From DATFDN01 sp963818885 (GTDB lineage Bacteria > Pseudomonadota > Alphaproteobacteria > Acetobacterales > Acetobacteraceae): DNA of 64,000 bases. The translations under genes were made by a program, and so were the position numbers. Below are positions 28,315-37,261 of this stretch, one piece after another; within the stretch, counting starts at the first letter, position 1; every line of letters starts with the position of its first letter. The notes under the pieces were generated by a model. That model did not search any database. It saw only the letters and a program-made list of their open reading frames with translations, and was not told the origin of the DNA. The DNA is taken from positions 868,001-932,000 of the forward strand of contig CAWFTP010000003.1 of assembly GCA_963818885.1 (NCBI GenBank), in the 5' to 3' direction.

Positions 28315-29741
28315 TGCCGACCGCTCGCCCAGGGTTTCTCGATGGGTGGCGCTATCGTTGCCTGCATTGTCATGAGGCGCTGGCCGCTGACGACTCGGGC
28401 CTGCGCTGCGCCGGTTGCGGACGGCACTATCCCGTGCGCGGCGGCGTTCCGCTGCTCGTGAAAGACCCGGCGGCATATGTGCGGTCGGAACGGGCGGCGC
28501 TCGCTCAGGCCATCGTCGACGCGAGGCGCCGGGCCGCCTTGCCCGGCCATGGGGCGGCCCAGGCAGCGCCGCCGAGCGTGGCGCTCGAGCGGCAACGCGA
28601 CGTCGCGAAAGCCGAGGCCGCGCAGGCGGAGATGCTGCTCGCCTTGCTCGACGAGCCCAGCGTCGAGCCGGTCGCGGATGGGGTCGACGCGCTGGAGGCG
28701 GTGCGTCCCGGCTGGAGCTTCGATACGCTGGTGCCCTATCTGCTGCGGGACTGGGCCGGCACGACCGAGCTGCGGCGCACCGCCGCGGTGATCGGCGCGG
28801 CGCTGCGCGACGCTCTTCCCGACGCGCGGGGCAAGTCCGTCGTCTTCGCCGGCTGCGGTGCCGGCGGGCTGCTCGCGCATGTCCCACCGGAGTTCGCGCG
28901 CGTCATGGGCTTCGACCTGACGCTTCCCATCCTCGCCGCCGCGCGCCGGCTGCTCGACGGCCATGCGATCGACCTCCCGCTGGCGCGCGCGATGCGCGGA
29001 CAGGGCAGCGTTCGCCTGCGCGGGCCGGAGAACGGACCGGATGGGCGGGTCGCCGCGCTGGCTGCGATGGATGCGCTCGACATCGCACTCGCCCACCGCT
29101 CGGTCGATTGCGTCGTCACCGTGTTCCTGACCGACATCCTGCCCGATCCGCGCGCGCTGGCCGACGAGATCGGCCGCGTGCTCGCCGATGACGGAATCTG
29201 GATCAACTACGGGCCGTCCGGGAACAATCTCCGCGCGCCCTGGCGCTTCGATGCCGTGGAAACCTCCTTCTTCCTCCGGGCTGCCGGGTTTGCCGTCACG
29301 CGGGCCGATGCGAGACGCGTCACCAATCTCGACATCAGCGAGGTCTGCCCCTCGGTCAGCCATCGCAGCGTGGTCTGCTATCTGACGGTGTCGCGAAAAT
29401 CCGAGGCGGCGGAAGCGCGGCCGACCCCTTCCCTGCCCGACCCCAAGCTCCTTGCCAGGGTCGTTCCGCAACATTTTTCCGGTGCCCGGCTGATCCAGCG
29501 GCTCGAGGGAGCGGTCGGTGGCGGTGTCGTGCTGGAGCACGACCGGGCTCCTGGCCGCCCGGAAAGCTGGGAACTCGGCGGCCGCGCCGCGCGCATCATG
29601 GTTCTCGTGGACAGCAAGAGAACGGTCGGCGAAATTGCCGACCTGCTGCATCGGCGAACACCGACGCAATCGCCCGAGCAGACGCTCGCTGCCTTCGCCC
29701 GGTTCTTCGCGCAGGGCCTGCTGGGCTGGGGGGAAGAATGA
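28314..29741 (+). CDS. Three-part SAM methyltransferase: zinc ribbon, methyltransferase, C-terminal winged-helix-like domain
   Basis: A 475-residue protein. Residues 1-50 are a Trm112-like zinc ribbon with CLHC (16-19) and CAGC (32-35). Residues about 130-365 form a class I methyltransferase with motif I FAGCGAGGLL. Later, GIWINYGPSGNNLRAPWRF resembles the substrate region of carnosine N-methyltransferase (N2227)-type enzymes. The last 100 residues (RIMVLVDSKRTVGEIADLL) look like a PqqD-like or winged-helix peptide-binding domain. The combination suggests methylation of a peptide or small metabolite, but I do not recognise the full architecture. GGGGAG precedes the ATG. It is coupled to the uronate-dehydrogenase-like gene and ends 1 base short of the convergent membrane protein gene. 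Confidence 0.75.
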   Translation: MPTARPGFLDGWRYRCLHCHEALAADDSGLRCAGCGRHYPVRGGVPLLVKDPAAYVRSERAALAQAIVDARRRAALPGHGAAQAAPPSVALERQRDVAKAEAAQAEMLLALLDEPSVEPVADGVDALEAVRPGWSFDTLVPYLLRDWAGTTELRRTAAVIGAALRDALPDARGKSVVFAGCGAGGLLAHVPPEFARVMGFDLTLPILAAARRLLDGHAIDLPLARAMRGQGSVRLRGPENGPDGRVAALAAMDALDIALAHRSVDCVVTVFLTDILPDPRALADEIGRVLADDGIWINYGPSGNNLRAPWRFDAVETSFFLRAAGFAVTRADARRVTNLDISEVCPSVSHRSVVCYLTVSRKSEAAEARPTPSLPDPKLLARVVPQHFSGARLIQRLEGAVGGGVVLEHDRAPGRPESWELGGRAARIMVLVDSKRTVGEIADLLHRRTPTQSPEQTLAAFARFFAQGLLGWGEE

Positions 29742-29742
29742 G

Positions 29743-32176
29743 TCACCCCGCCAGCGCCGCAAGCCGCGCCGGCAGGTCCACGACAGCGGCGTTGACGACG
29801 AACCCCAGCAAGAACGCTTCGGCATAATCAAAGGCCTTCGCGCCGAACACCTTCTTGCTGTTGTGGAAGCGCCAGTAATAGATGACGCCGGCGATCAGCA
29901 GCGCGAGCGCGAAGCGGGCGTTCAGGAACGCATCCGACAGCGCCCGTGCCGCCGTGATCGGCGATGGCGCGACGAACAGACGCGTGGCGCCCGTGCCCAG
30001 CGCGGCGCCCGCGTCGTGTCCCACCTCGGTCGCCATCGCCGTGACGGTCGCGGTCTGTGGCGAATTGTAGCTGTGCTCGATTCGCAGCCCTTGCTTGATC
30101 GCCTCGGCTGACGCACGCAGCCGCGGCGAATGGTCGCCGAAATCGACCGCGACCGCGACCCCAGGCCCCCATGCCGCCGGAAGGTCGGGCAGGGCGAAGC
30201 CGATGCTCCGGTCCACGACCCGATCCGCCTGGGGTGTGCGGATGTCGACCGACAGGGGGCGCGGGCCGTCCTTCAGCCGCTGCGCCAGCGCGATCGCCTG
30301 TTCCACCCCGGAATGCTCGGCGGCATTCAGGCGGGACTGCGCCGGCAGGTCGGTCTCCGCCAAGGTCGCCGCGAACACTTCGCGGGAGACCTGGTTGGCG
30401 CGGCCGCCGATCGCCACCAGCCGGTCGAGGCAGTCCGCACCGACATCATCCTGATTGACCGCGACCGCATCGAGGCGATGCCGCGTCGCGTCCAGTGCCG
30501 CCGCCCAGCCCGCCACGCCGGGCGTGGGGTTCATCAGCTTGATCGTCTCCTCCGTGCGGGTCAGATCGCGCATCGTGCGCTGGCGTATCTCCCGGCAATA
30601 GGGGCCCATGACCGCGGCCAGAGCCCGGCCCTGCCGCTGCTTGCCATAGGCGAGCCAGGCATCCATCAGCGCTCGATATGACGAGGTCGCTTCCTTCAGC
30701 GCCTCGGTCGTCTCCGCTGCCGCGACCGCCTGCTCCGTCGCGGCAAGGCGGCCGGCCACGTCGGTGACGTCTGCCTGGCTCGGCTGTGCCGCGAGGCGCG
30801 CGTGCCAGGCCGCGAAGAGCGTCGCGAGTCCGGCCTTCTTCTGCGCGAGACTCGGATGCGGCGTTTGCGCCAAGCTCGCGGTCAGCCCATCCATCACCGT
30901 CTGCACCTCGCCCAGCCCGGTTGCCTCGTTCTCGGCGGCGAGCGCGGCATCGACGCGGCGCTTGAGCGCCTCCGAGCTGGCGCGCGCCAGATCAGTGTCG
31001 GCCCGATCGATCAGCGCATGCGCGTCACGGATCGCCTCCAGCATGGCGTCGGGTCCGACCATCGCGCGCGCCTGGTCGAGCTTGGCGAGCGCGGGAGCCA
31101 GTGCCTCGGTGCTCAAATCCGGGCGGCCTGCCTGGGCGCGAATCCACAGATCGGTCGCGACCATCTGGTCGGCGCTGAGCTGGTAGCGGGCGACCAGCCG
31201 CACCCGCTCGCGCAGCTCGGCGGCGGCGCGGCGCATCCAGGAGCGCGTCGCCACGGCGAGCGCCTGCGCCTGCGCGCCCTGGCCGGCCGCTTCGGCGAGC
31301 GCCACGCGCTGCATCTGCACCGCGAGGTCGGCGGAGAGCACGCGCATCGGCAGCAGCAGATAGGCGGTCCTGAAATCGTGCTTGGAACGCGGCGAGACGG
31401 GCGAGCAGCGTGTCGGCGTCGGTCGCGAGCGGGACGGCTTGGGTGGTGAGCTCGGAAAACTCCTGGCGCAGCGATTGCCACTCCGCCTGCAAGTCCTTGA
31501 CCTCCAGCGCACCCGGCGCTGCACCCGCAACCGTCTTGCGCAAATCCGCCGCCGCCACGTTGGCTGTAGCGAGGTAGGGTTCGGCGTCGGGAATCCGGTG
31601 GTCCTCGAAGCTAATGGGACGTGGCGCCGACAGCAGCCGCACGGCGGCGTCGAAATCGCGGTCCATCGCCTGGACCTGCTCCAGCCGGCTGGCGGGCGGC
31701 AGATTGCGCTCCAGCAATTCGTGGATCGAGGCGCGATCGCGCAGCGCGTCGTGCAGCCTCGCCTGCACGCGGCCCGCGCCCGAGAGCGCGCCAAGCACGC
31801 CGACAATGACGAGGCCCGCCAGCATGCAGGCGATGCCGAGCAGCGTGTTCGCGGAGACCTGCACCGAGACAGGGATCGCCAAAGGCTCGCCGGCGTCGGC
31901 GCTCAGCCGCAGGGTGCTGCCATACTCGCCCGGCGCCAGCTTCCCATCCACCGCGAGCGTGACATCGCATGATGCCCCGACCGGCAGCGCCGGTTGCACC
32001 GGCAAGCCGACGCGAAGCCGTGCCCCGGCTCGCTCACCGGTATCGACCAGGCTGAGCGGGTCGGCGCTCGCCTCCCGCAAGGTCACGTTGCCGGTGGTCG
32101 CGTTGGCGATCGGCACGCAAAGGTTGGCTCGGGGCGTCAGCGTGATTCGGGCGGGACCGCTGAGCGGGGAGGGCAT
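29743..32176 (-). pseudogene. Large unrecognised membrane protein with Ig-like N-terminus (one frameshift)
   Basis: About 811 residues after one correction; I do not recognise the family. Residues 1-107 are beta-rich, like an Ig or CARDB-type domain, with two Cys and no signal peptide. A transmembrane helix spans about 110-132. About 500 residues of Ala/Leu/Glu/Arg-rich, probably coiled-coil helix follow. A second beta-rich segment has SVDIRTPQADRVVDRSI and AVAVDFGDHSPRL. Two C-terminal transmembrane helices begin with FALALLIAGVIYYWRF. The frame breaks at the A3 run 31373-31375. Removing one A restores AFQARFRTAYLLLPMRV and gives GAATC. It converges on the three-part methyltransferase and is divergent from the Phd/VapC module. 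Confidence 0.7.
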
Positions 32177-32255
32177 GGGCTACGCTCCCCCGTCACGCGG
32201 ATCGTTGGCAAGGTGTTTTGCGTCGGGTTGCGATGGCGGCCGCGGATGCTCATAA

Positions 32256-32270
32256 TGACCACAGTGGTCA
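32256..32270. promoter_or_regulatory. Perfect 15-bp palindrome, likely autoregulatory operator of the Phd/VapC module
   Basis: TGACCACAGTGGTCA has two exact 7-base half-sites around a central A. It ends 11 bases before the GTG start of the antitoxin gene and overlaps an in-frame ATG at 32255 that would otherwise be a candidate start. Phd/VapB-type antitoxins repress their own operons through such palindromes, so this is the probable binding site for the antitoxin or the toxin-antitoxin complex. Confidence 0.72.
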
Positions 32271-32281
32271 CGGAGTGCGCC

Positions 32282-32521
32282 GTGCAGAAGATCCAGCTAC
32301 GCCATGCCAAGGCCGCCCTGTCCGCGGTCATCGATCAGGCAAAGCAGGGCCAGCCATCGATCATCACCCGGCACGGCCGGCCAGAAGCCGTCGTGCTGAG
32401 CTTCGAGGAGTGGCAGCGCCTGTCCCAGGTGCCGTCCTTCGGTAGGCTGCTGATGTCGGCCCCGCTGAAGCCGGGGGACTTGCCCGCCCGGCAGGGAGGA
32501 TTGCGGGACATCGAGCTCTGA
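32282..32521 (+). CDS. Phd/YefM-family antitoxin
   Basis: A 79-residue antitoxin. The N-terminal VQKIQLRHAKAALSAVIDQA and RHGRPEAVVLSFEEWQRL form the DNA-binding Phd fold. The tail SFGRLLMSAPLKPGDLP, ending in LRDIEL, is the toxin-wrapping segment common in alphaproteobacterial Phd partners of VapC toxins. I chose GTG 32282 because GGAG lies about 7 bases upstream and because the upstream ATG (32255) lies inside the operator palindrome. The toxin gene follows after 3 bases. Confidence 0.88.
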   Translation: MQKIQLRHAKAALSAVIDQAKQGQPSIITRHGRPEAVVLSFEEWQRLSQVPSFGRLLMSAPLKPGDLPARQGGLRDIEL

Positions 32522-32524
32522 CCC

Positions 32525-32971
32525 TTGTATCTCGTGGACACGAACGTGCTCTCGGCCGGCGGGCCGACCGTGGCTGTCCCCGTGACTTCACTCATGACTT
32601 GGATGGATCGCAACAGCGCCGGCCTCTATCTCTCGGTCATCACTGTCGCCGAAGTGGTCGCTGGCATTGCCAAGAGCCGAAGGCTAGGAGCGCGCCGCAA
32701 GGCCGAGCGGCTGTCGGAATGGCTCGATAGTCTGCTGCACCTCTACTCCTCGCGGGTTCTCCCGATCGACTTGGAAGCGGCGCGACTTCTTGGAACCTTG
32801 ACGGATCAGGCACGCAGCCAGGGCGAGGCCCCCGGCTTGGCGGACCTGGCGATCGCAGCCACCGCGCAGAGGCACGGCTACACCGTCCTGACCCGGAATC
32901 TGCGGCACTTCGGCCCGCTGGGCGTGCTTGCTCTCAACCCATTCGAAAATCTGCCGGCAGAGGTTACATGA
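32525..32971 (+). CDS. vapC: VapC-family PIN-domain toxin
   Basis: A 148-residue PIN ribonuclease. Acidic residues of the active site are visible: D5 in YLVDTNVLS, E in TVAEVVAGI near residue 42 and D in GLADLAIAATA near 104, followed by VLTRNLRHF. It cleaves RNA, usually tRNA or rRNA, when its antitoxin is lost. The start is TTG at 32525, three bases after the antitoxin stop. The module is complete and looks functional. Confidence 0.9.
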   Translation: MYLVDTNVLSAGGPTVAVPVTSLMTWMDRNSAGLYLSVITVAEVVAGIAKSRRLGARRKAERLSEWLDSLLHLYSSRVLPIDLEAARLLGTLTDQARSQGEAPGLADLAIAATAQRHGYTVLTRNLRHFGPLGVLALNPFENLPAEVT

Positions 32972-33004
32972 GTAATGAGTCGACCTTCTCCCTGGAGTCT
33001 CGCT

Positions 33005-34291
33005 ATGAAAGCTGCTTGCACGTGGATCGCCATCCTCGGCTGTCTAGCCGGACAGGCCATCGCTCAACCGCGGCAGGAGGAGACCGCCACCCAGCTCTTC
33101 CAGGCCGGCAAGTTCGCCGCAGCCGGCGCGCTCTACGCGCGCATCGCCGCCCATGACCCGAAGAACGAGGCGGCGATCCTGCAGCTGGGTCGCATCGCCC
33201 TGCTCGCCAACCGGCTCGATCAGGCCGAGGCGTGGTTCAAGACGGCGCTGGCGCTGCGGCCGGATGACGCGGACGCCAAGGTCATGCTCGCGGAGGCGCG
33301 CTATCGGCGGGATGACTTCCAGGGCGCGACGGCAGCGCTCGCCGGCATCGACGTGGCCGTCAACCAGCTCGTGACGGAGCAATACCCGACACTGAATGTC
33401 GCCAAGCTCGCGAGCTTCAAGGGCGAGACGCCCTACTCGGTGGACGGAAAAGGCGCGATGACACGGCTGAAATTCGTGCGCTCCGACCCGCTGCCGATCG
33501 TCACGGTGCGCGTCAACGGCGGCAAGGAGGTGACGTTCTTCATCGATACCGGCGGGTCAGAGGTCGCGCTCGATTCCGAGTTCGCCAAGGAACTCGGCAT
33601 CCCACAATTCGGCGCGGTGCAGGGCACCTTTTCAGGCGGGCAACACGCCAGCGTCCAGCAAGGGCGCATCGAGTCGCTCCGGGTCGGCGATTGGACCATC
33701 AGGAACTTGCCGATCGTCATGCTTCCCTTACGCCAGCTCTCGCAGGGTCTGGGCGTCAAGCAGATTGACGGGATCCTCGGGACGACGCTCTTCTACCACT
33801 TCCTCACGACGCTCGATTTCAGGCATGGCGAGCTGATCCTGCGCGGCAAGACGCCACAGAACCTCGCACGGTTCATGGCGACGCCGGGCAAGAAGATCGC
33901 GACCCCGATCTGGATGGCGAGCGACCATTTCATGGTCGGCTGGGGGCGCGTGCAGGCGCTGGCGCCCACGCTGCTGTTCATCGACACCGGGCTCGCCGGC
34001 GCTGGGGTCAAGCTGGCAGAGCCGGTCATCAAGCAGGCCGGCATCAAGCTCGACGAAAGCAGGGCATCCGCCGGCGCCGGCGGCGGCGGCACGCTGCGGA
34101 TCGTGCCTTACACCGTCAGCCGGTTATCATTCGGCGGCATCACCGAAACCAACGTGTCCGGCCTCTATGACGGGCCGTTCCCGTGGGAATCCATGTTCGG
34201 TTTCCATCTCGCCGGCATGGTCGGGCATAACTTCTTCCGGCCGCCCGCGGCGACGTTCGACTTCGCGCAGATGCGGTTGTTCCTCCAATAG
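33005..34291 (+). CDS. Exported TPR protein with two aspartic-protease (DTG) lobes
   Basis: A 428-residue protein. It has a signal peptide (ACTWIAILGCLAGQAIA), two or three TPR motifs at about residues 25-115, then two retropepsin-like lobes. Lobe 1 has FFIDTGGSEVALD (DTG at 181-183) and GILGTTLFYHF. Lobe 2 has LFIDTGLAGAGV (DTG at 327-329) and GMVGHNFF. Most bacterial retropepsin-like proteins have one DTG and must dimerise; two lobes in one chain would give a pepsin-like monomer. It should act in the periplasm. I chose ATG 33005, with GGAG 8 bases upstream. It starts just downstream of vapC. Confidence 0.82.
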   Translation: MKAACTWIAILGCLAGQAIAQPRQEETATQLFQAGKFAAAGALYARIAAHDPKNEAAILQLGRIALLANRLDQAEAWFKTALALRPDDADAKVMLAEARYRRDDFQGATAALAGIDVAVNQLVTEQYPTLNVAKLASFKGETPYSVDGKGAMTRLKFVRSDPLPIVTVRVNGGKEVTFFIDTGGSEVALDSEFAKELGIPQFGAVQGTFSGGQHASVQQGRIESLRVGDWTIRNLPIVMLPLRQLSQGLGVKQIDGILGTTLFYHFLTTLDFRHGELILRGKTPQNLARFMATPGKKIATPIWMASDHFMVGWGRVQALAPTLLFIDTGLAGAGVKLAEPVIKQAGIKLDESRASAGAGGGGTLRIVPYTVSRLSFGGITETNVSGLYDGPFPWESMFGFHLAGMVGHNFFRPPAATFDFAQMRLFLQ

Positions 34292-35137
34292 TCATCCGTC
34301 CTGGGTCAGCCGGAACGGGGCGGTCGGATACACGCCCAGCACCCGCACTTCGGACGAGAAGAACGCCAGCTCCTCCAGCGCGCGGCGCAGCGCCGGCTGC
34401 TCGGGATGGCCGTCGCAGTCGCACAGGAACTGGGTGGCGACGAACTGTCCGCCTAGCATGTAGCTTTCGAGCTTCGTCATGTTCACGCCATTGGTCGCGA
34501 AGCCGCCCAGCGCCTTGTAAAGCGCCGCTGGCACGTTGCGAACGCGGAAGACGAAGGTGGTCATCAGGCCTGGCGTTGCGGGGTCGGGCGTGCTCGGCTG
34601 GCGCGCCATCACATAGAAGCGCGTCGTGTTGTGCGCCGCGTCCTCCACGTTCGCCGCCAGTATGTCGAGCCCATAGATCTCGGCAGCGAGCGAGGAGGCG
34701 ATCGCCGCGTCCTCCGTCCCGCCGCGCTCGGCGATGATCTGCGCGGCGCCCGCCGTATCCGCCTCCACCACCGGCGCCAAATTCAGCCGGCGCAGCAGAT
34801 GGCGCACCTGGCCCAGCGCGACGGTGTGCGAGTGCGCGCGCTTCAGCCCCTCGATCGTGGCGCCGCGCGGCGCCATCAGGCAGTGCTCGACGCGATGGAA
34901 ATGCTCGCCGATCACGAACAGGCCGGATCGCGGCAGCAGATGGTGGATGTCCGGCACGCGCCCTGCAAGCGTGTTCTCGCACGGCAGCATCGCGAGCGCG
35001 GCGCGACCGTCGCGCACGGCTTCCATCGCCGTCTCGAACGATTCGCACGGCAGCGTCGTCATGGACGGAAATGCCGTCCGGCAGGCGAGGTCGGAATAGG
35101 CGCCCGGCATTCCCTGGAAGGCGATCACTCCGCTCAT
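34292..35137 (-). CDS. pheA: Prephenate dehydratase
   Basis: A 281-residue monofunctional prephenate dehydratase, converting prephenate to phenylpyruvate for phenylalanine synthesis. It begins IAFQGMPGAYSDLACR, and the catalytic Thr region is HNTTRFYV. A C-terminal ACT domain (TTFVFRVRNVPAALYKALGG, then KLESYML) binds phenylalanine for feedback inhibition. The ATG at 35137 overlaps the kdsB stop (ATGA), so the two are coupled, a common alphaproteobacterial arrangement. It ends flush against the convergent DTG-protein gene. Confidence 0.94.
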   Translation of the reverse strand: MSGVIAFQGMPGAYSDLACRTAFPSMTTLPCESFETAMEAVRDGRAALAMLPCENTLAGRVPDIHHLLPRSGLFVIGEHFHRVEHCLMAPRGATIEGLKRAHSHTVALGQVRHLLRRLNLAPVVEADTAGAAQIIAERGGTEDAAIASSLAAEIYGLDILAANVEDAAHNTTRFYVMARQPSTPDPATPGLMTTFVFRVRNVPAALYKALGGFATNGVNMTKLESYMLGGQFVATQFLCDCDGHPEQPALRRALEELAFFSSEVRVLGVYPTAPFRLTQDG

Positions 35138-35871
35138 CGCGTATTCCTCAGCATCGTGCGCGCGCGCTCCAGGTCGGCTGGTGTATCGACGCCGAACAAC
35201 CCGTGCGCGACGCGGGCGCAGCCGATCCGCATTCCCGCCTCCAGCGCGCGCAATTGCTCCAATCCCTCGCGCAACTCGAGGGGACTCGGCGGCAGTGCGA
35301 CGAAACGCGCGAGGGCCGCGCGCCGCCAGGCATAGATGCCGACATGGTGCCATAGCGGCCCCTCGCCCCAGGGGACGACATTGCGGGAAAAATAGAGCGC
35401 ACCAGTCGTCTCGGCACCCTCGGTGAAGACGCAGGCGGCCTTCACGAAGGATGCTGTCCGCGCCTCCTCGTCCGAGGCGATCGGTGCGACGACGGTGCCG
35501 ATATCGATCGTCGGATCGACGAGCGGGCGCAGCGCGGCGCGAATCTGCTCCACGCTGACCGTCGGGACGTCCCCTTGGAGGTTCACCACGACATCGTGGC
35601 GACCCTGGGGATCGAGTGTCGCCAGCGCGGCGTGCACACGATCGGAGCCTGACGGCAGGTCGGGGTCGGTCAGCACGGCGAGCCCCCCTGCCCCCCGCAC
35701 CGCGTCGGCAATCGCCGCCTCACCGCATGCCACGGCGACCTCGGCGATTCCGGCGTCGCGCGCGCGCTCCAGCACATGCACGATCATCGGCTTGCCGTGA
35801 ATGTCGGCGAGCGGCTTTCCCGGCAGGCGCTCGGACGCCAAACGGGCGGGAATGACGATGATCGGGGTCAC
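35134..35871 (-). CDS. kdsB: 3-deoxy-manno-octulosonate cytidylyltransferase
   Basis: A 245-residue enzyme activating KDO with CTP for lipopolysaccharide core synthesis. IPARLASERLPGKPL at the start, NLQGDVPTV, FSRNVVPW and HHVGIYAWRR are family blocks. I chose GTG 35871 because it gives the usual length of about 245; TTG 35907 would add twelve atypical residues. It is coupled to pheA. Confidence 0.94.
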   Translation of the reverse strand: MTPIIVIPARLASERLPGKPLADIHGKPMIVHVLERARDAGIAEVAVACGEAAIADAVRGAGGLAVLTDPDLPSGSDRVHAALATLDPQGRHDVVVNLQGDVPTVSVEQIRAALRPLVDPTIDIGTVVAPIASDEEARTASFVKAACVFTEGAETTGALYFSRNVVPWGEGPLWHHVGIYAWRRAALARFVALPPSPLELREGLEQLRALEAGMRIGCARVAHGLFGVDTPADLERARTMLRNTR

Positions 35872-36010
35872 ACGGGTTCCGGATGGCGCGGATTGCGGGG
35901 GCTGCAACGTTTCCCTATCTTGCGCCGCACCTTATGGGGGCGTACCCGCCCGCGCAACGGCGCGCGGCGATGATGCGTGGACAGGTTGGGCGGCGGAGAA
36001 GTCTCGGCGA

Positions 36011-37261
36011 ATGGACAGTATGGACCTCAACAAGGGCATCGCCGCGATCCTGATCGCCGGCATTGCCTTCTTCATCACCGGGCTGCTCGGCGACAATCTG
36101 ATCTACATGACGGAGCCCACCAAGGAGGTCCTGCCGATCAAGGCGGCAACCGGACCCGAGGCTGGTGCCGCGCCCGCCGCGCCGGCGGGGCCGGCTCCGA
36201 TCATTCCACTGCTCGCCTCGGCCGATGTCGCCAAGGGCCAGGCGTTCGTGCAGCAGGTCTGCGCCGCCTGTCACAGCTTCAACCAGGGCGGCAAGCCGAT
36301 AATCGGGCCGAATCTCTACGGGATCGTCGGCGATCCGCACGACCATGAGGCGGGATTCGGCTATTCCGCGGCGCTCGAGAAGTTCAAGGGCCAGCCCTGG
36401 ACGTACCAGGCGCTGAACAAGTGGCTCTATGACCCGCAGACCTATGCCCCAGGCACCCACATGACCTTCACGGGCATAAAGAACACGAGCCAGCGCGCCG
36501 ACGTGATCGCCTATCTGCGCACGCTGTCGCAGAAGCCGCTTCCGCTGCCCTCAGCGGAGGAAGTCGCGGCCGCGAAGGCCGCGGCGGAGAAGGCGGCGCC
36601 CAAGCCGGAAGCGGCCGCTAGCTCGTCCGCCAGTGCCGCGGCGTCCGGTCTGCCGCCGCTTGCCCCGCTTCTCGCCTCGGCGGACGTCGCCAAGGGCCAA
36701 GCGATCGTGCAGCAGATCTGTTCCGTCTGTCACAGCTTTAACGAGGGCGGGAAGCCGATAATCGGACCAAATCTGTACGGCATCGTCGACGCGCCGCACG
36801 ACCATGAGGCCGGCTTCAACTACTCCCCGGCGCTCGAGAAGTACAAAGGCCAGCCCTGGACCTATGAGGCGCTGAACCATTGGCTCGATGATCCGGCGCA
36901 CTACGCTCCCGGTACCCGCATGACCTACGAGGGCCTGAAGAACGCCAAGCAGCGCGCCGACGTGATCGCCTATTTGCGCACGCTGTCGCCGCACCCCGAG
37001 CCGCTGCCGAAGGTGGAGCAGGCCGCGCAGGCGACCCCGCCCGCCGGAACCACAGCGCCCGCTCCAGGCACCGCCGCGCCGGCCGGCAATCACAGCGCGC
37101 TGGCGACATCGGCCGCGCCCAACAGCGCCCCCGCCTCCTCGCCCAAGACGATCGGGCCGCCCGGCAGCTCGTATAACGCGAACGAGCAGGCAGCCCATGC
37201 CGGCACCCAGGCCGGCGGCACTGGCGCGGTCGCACCCAAGCCCGAGGCCGCCAAGCCCTGA
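36011..37261 (+). CDS. Membrane-anchored cytochrome c with two tandemly duplicated haem domains
   Basis: A 416-residue protein. An uncleaved N-terminal anchor (residues 8-27) resembles CycM/c552-type cytochromes. Two class I cytochrome c domains follow: haem motifs CAACH at 84-88 and CSVCH at 237-241, with axial Met in the THMTF and TRMTY contexts. The domains (about 66-175 and 219-328) are roughly 80% identical by eye, joined by an Ala/Glu-rich linker, with a long Pro/Ala-rich tail. It probably carries electrons from the bc1 complex to oxidases in the periplasm. kdsB diverges upstream. The dut gene begins at its stop codon. Confidence 0.9.
   Translation: MDSMDLNKGIAAILIAGIAFFITGLLGDNLIYMTEPTKEVLPIKAATGPEAGAAPAAPAGPAPIIPLLASADVAKGQAFVQQVCAACHSFNQGGKPIIGPNLYGIVGDPHDHEAGFGYSAALEKFKGQPWTYQALNKWLYDPQTYAPGTHMTFTGIKNTSQRADVIAYLRTLSQKPLPLPSAEEVAAAKAAAEKAAPKPEAAASSSASAAASGLPPLAPLLASADVAKGQAIVQQICSVCHSFNEGGKPIIGPNLYGIVDAPHDHEAGFNYSPALEKYKGQPWTYEALNHWLDDPAHYAPGTRMTYEGLKNAKQRADVIAYLRTLSPHPEPLPKVEQAAQATPPAGTTAPAPGTAAPAGNHSALATSAAPNSAPASSPKTIGPPGSSYNANEQAAHAGTQAGGTGAVAPKPEAAKP

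Noticed and set aside
29743..32971. A defence island made of the membrane protein and the VapC module
   Set aside because: Only one toxin-antitoxin pair is present, and the membrane protein has no nuclease, ATPase or sensor domain that I can identify.
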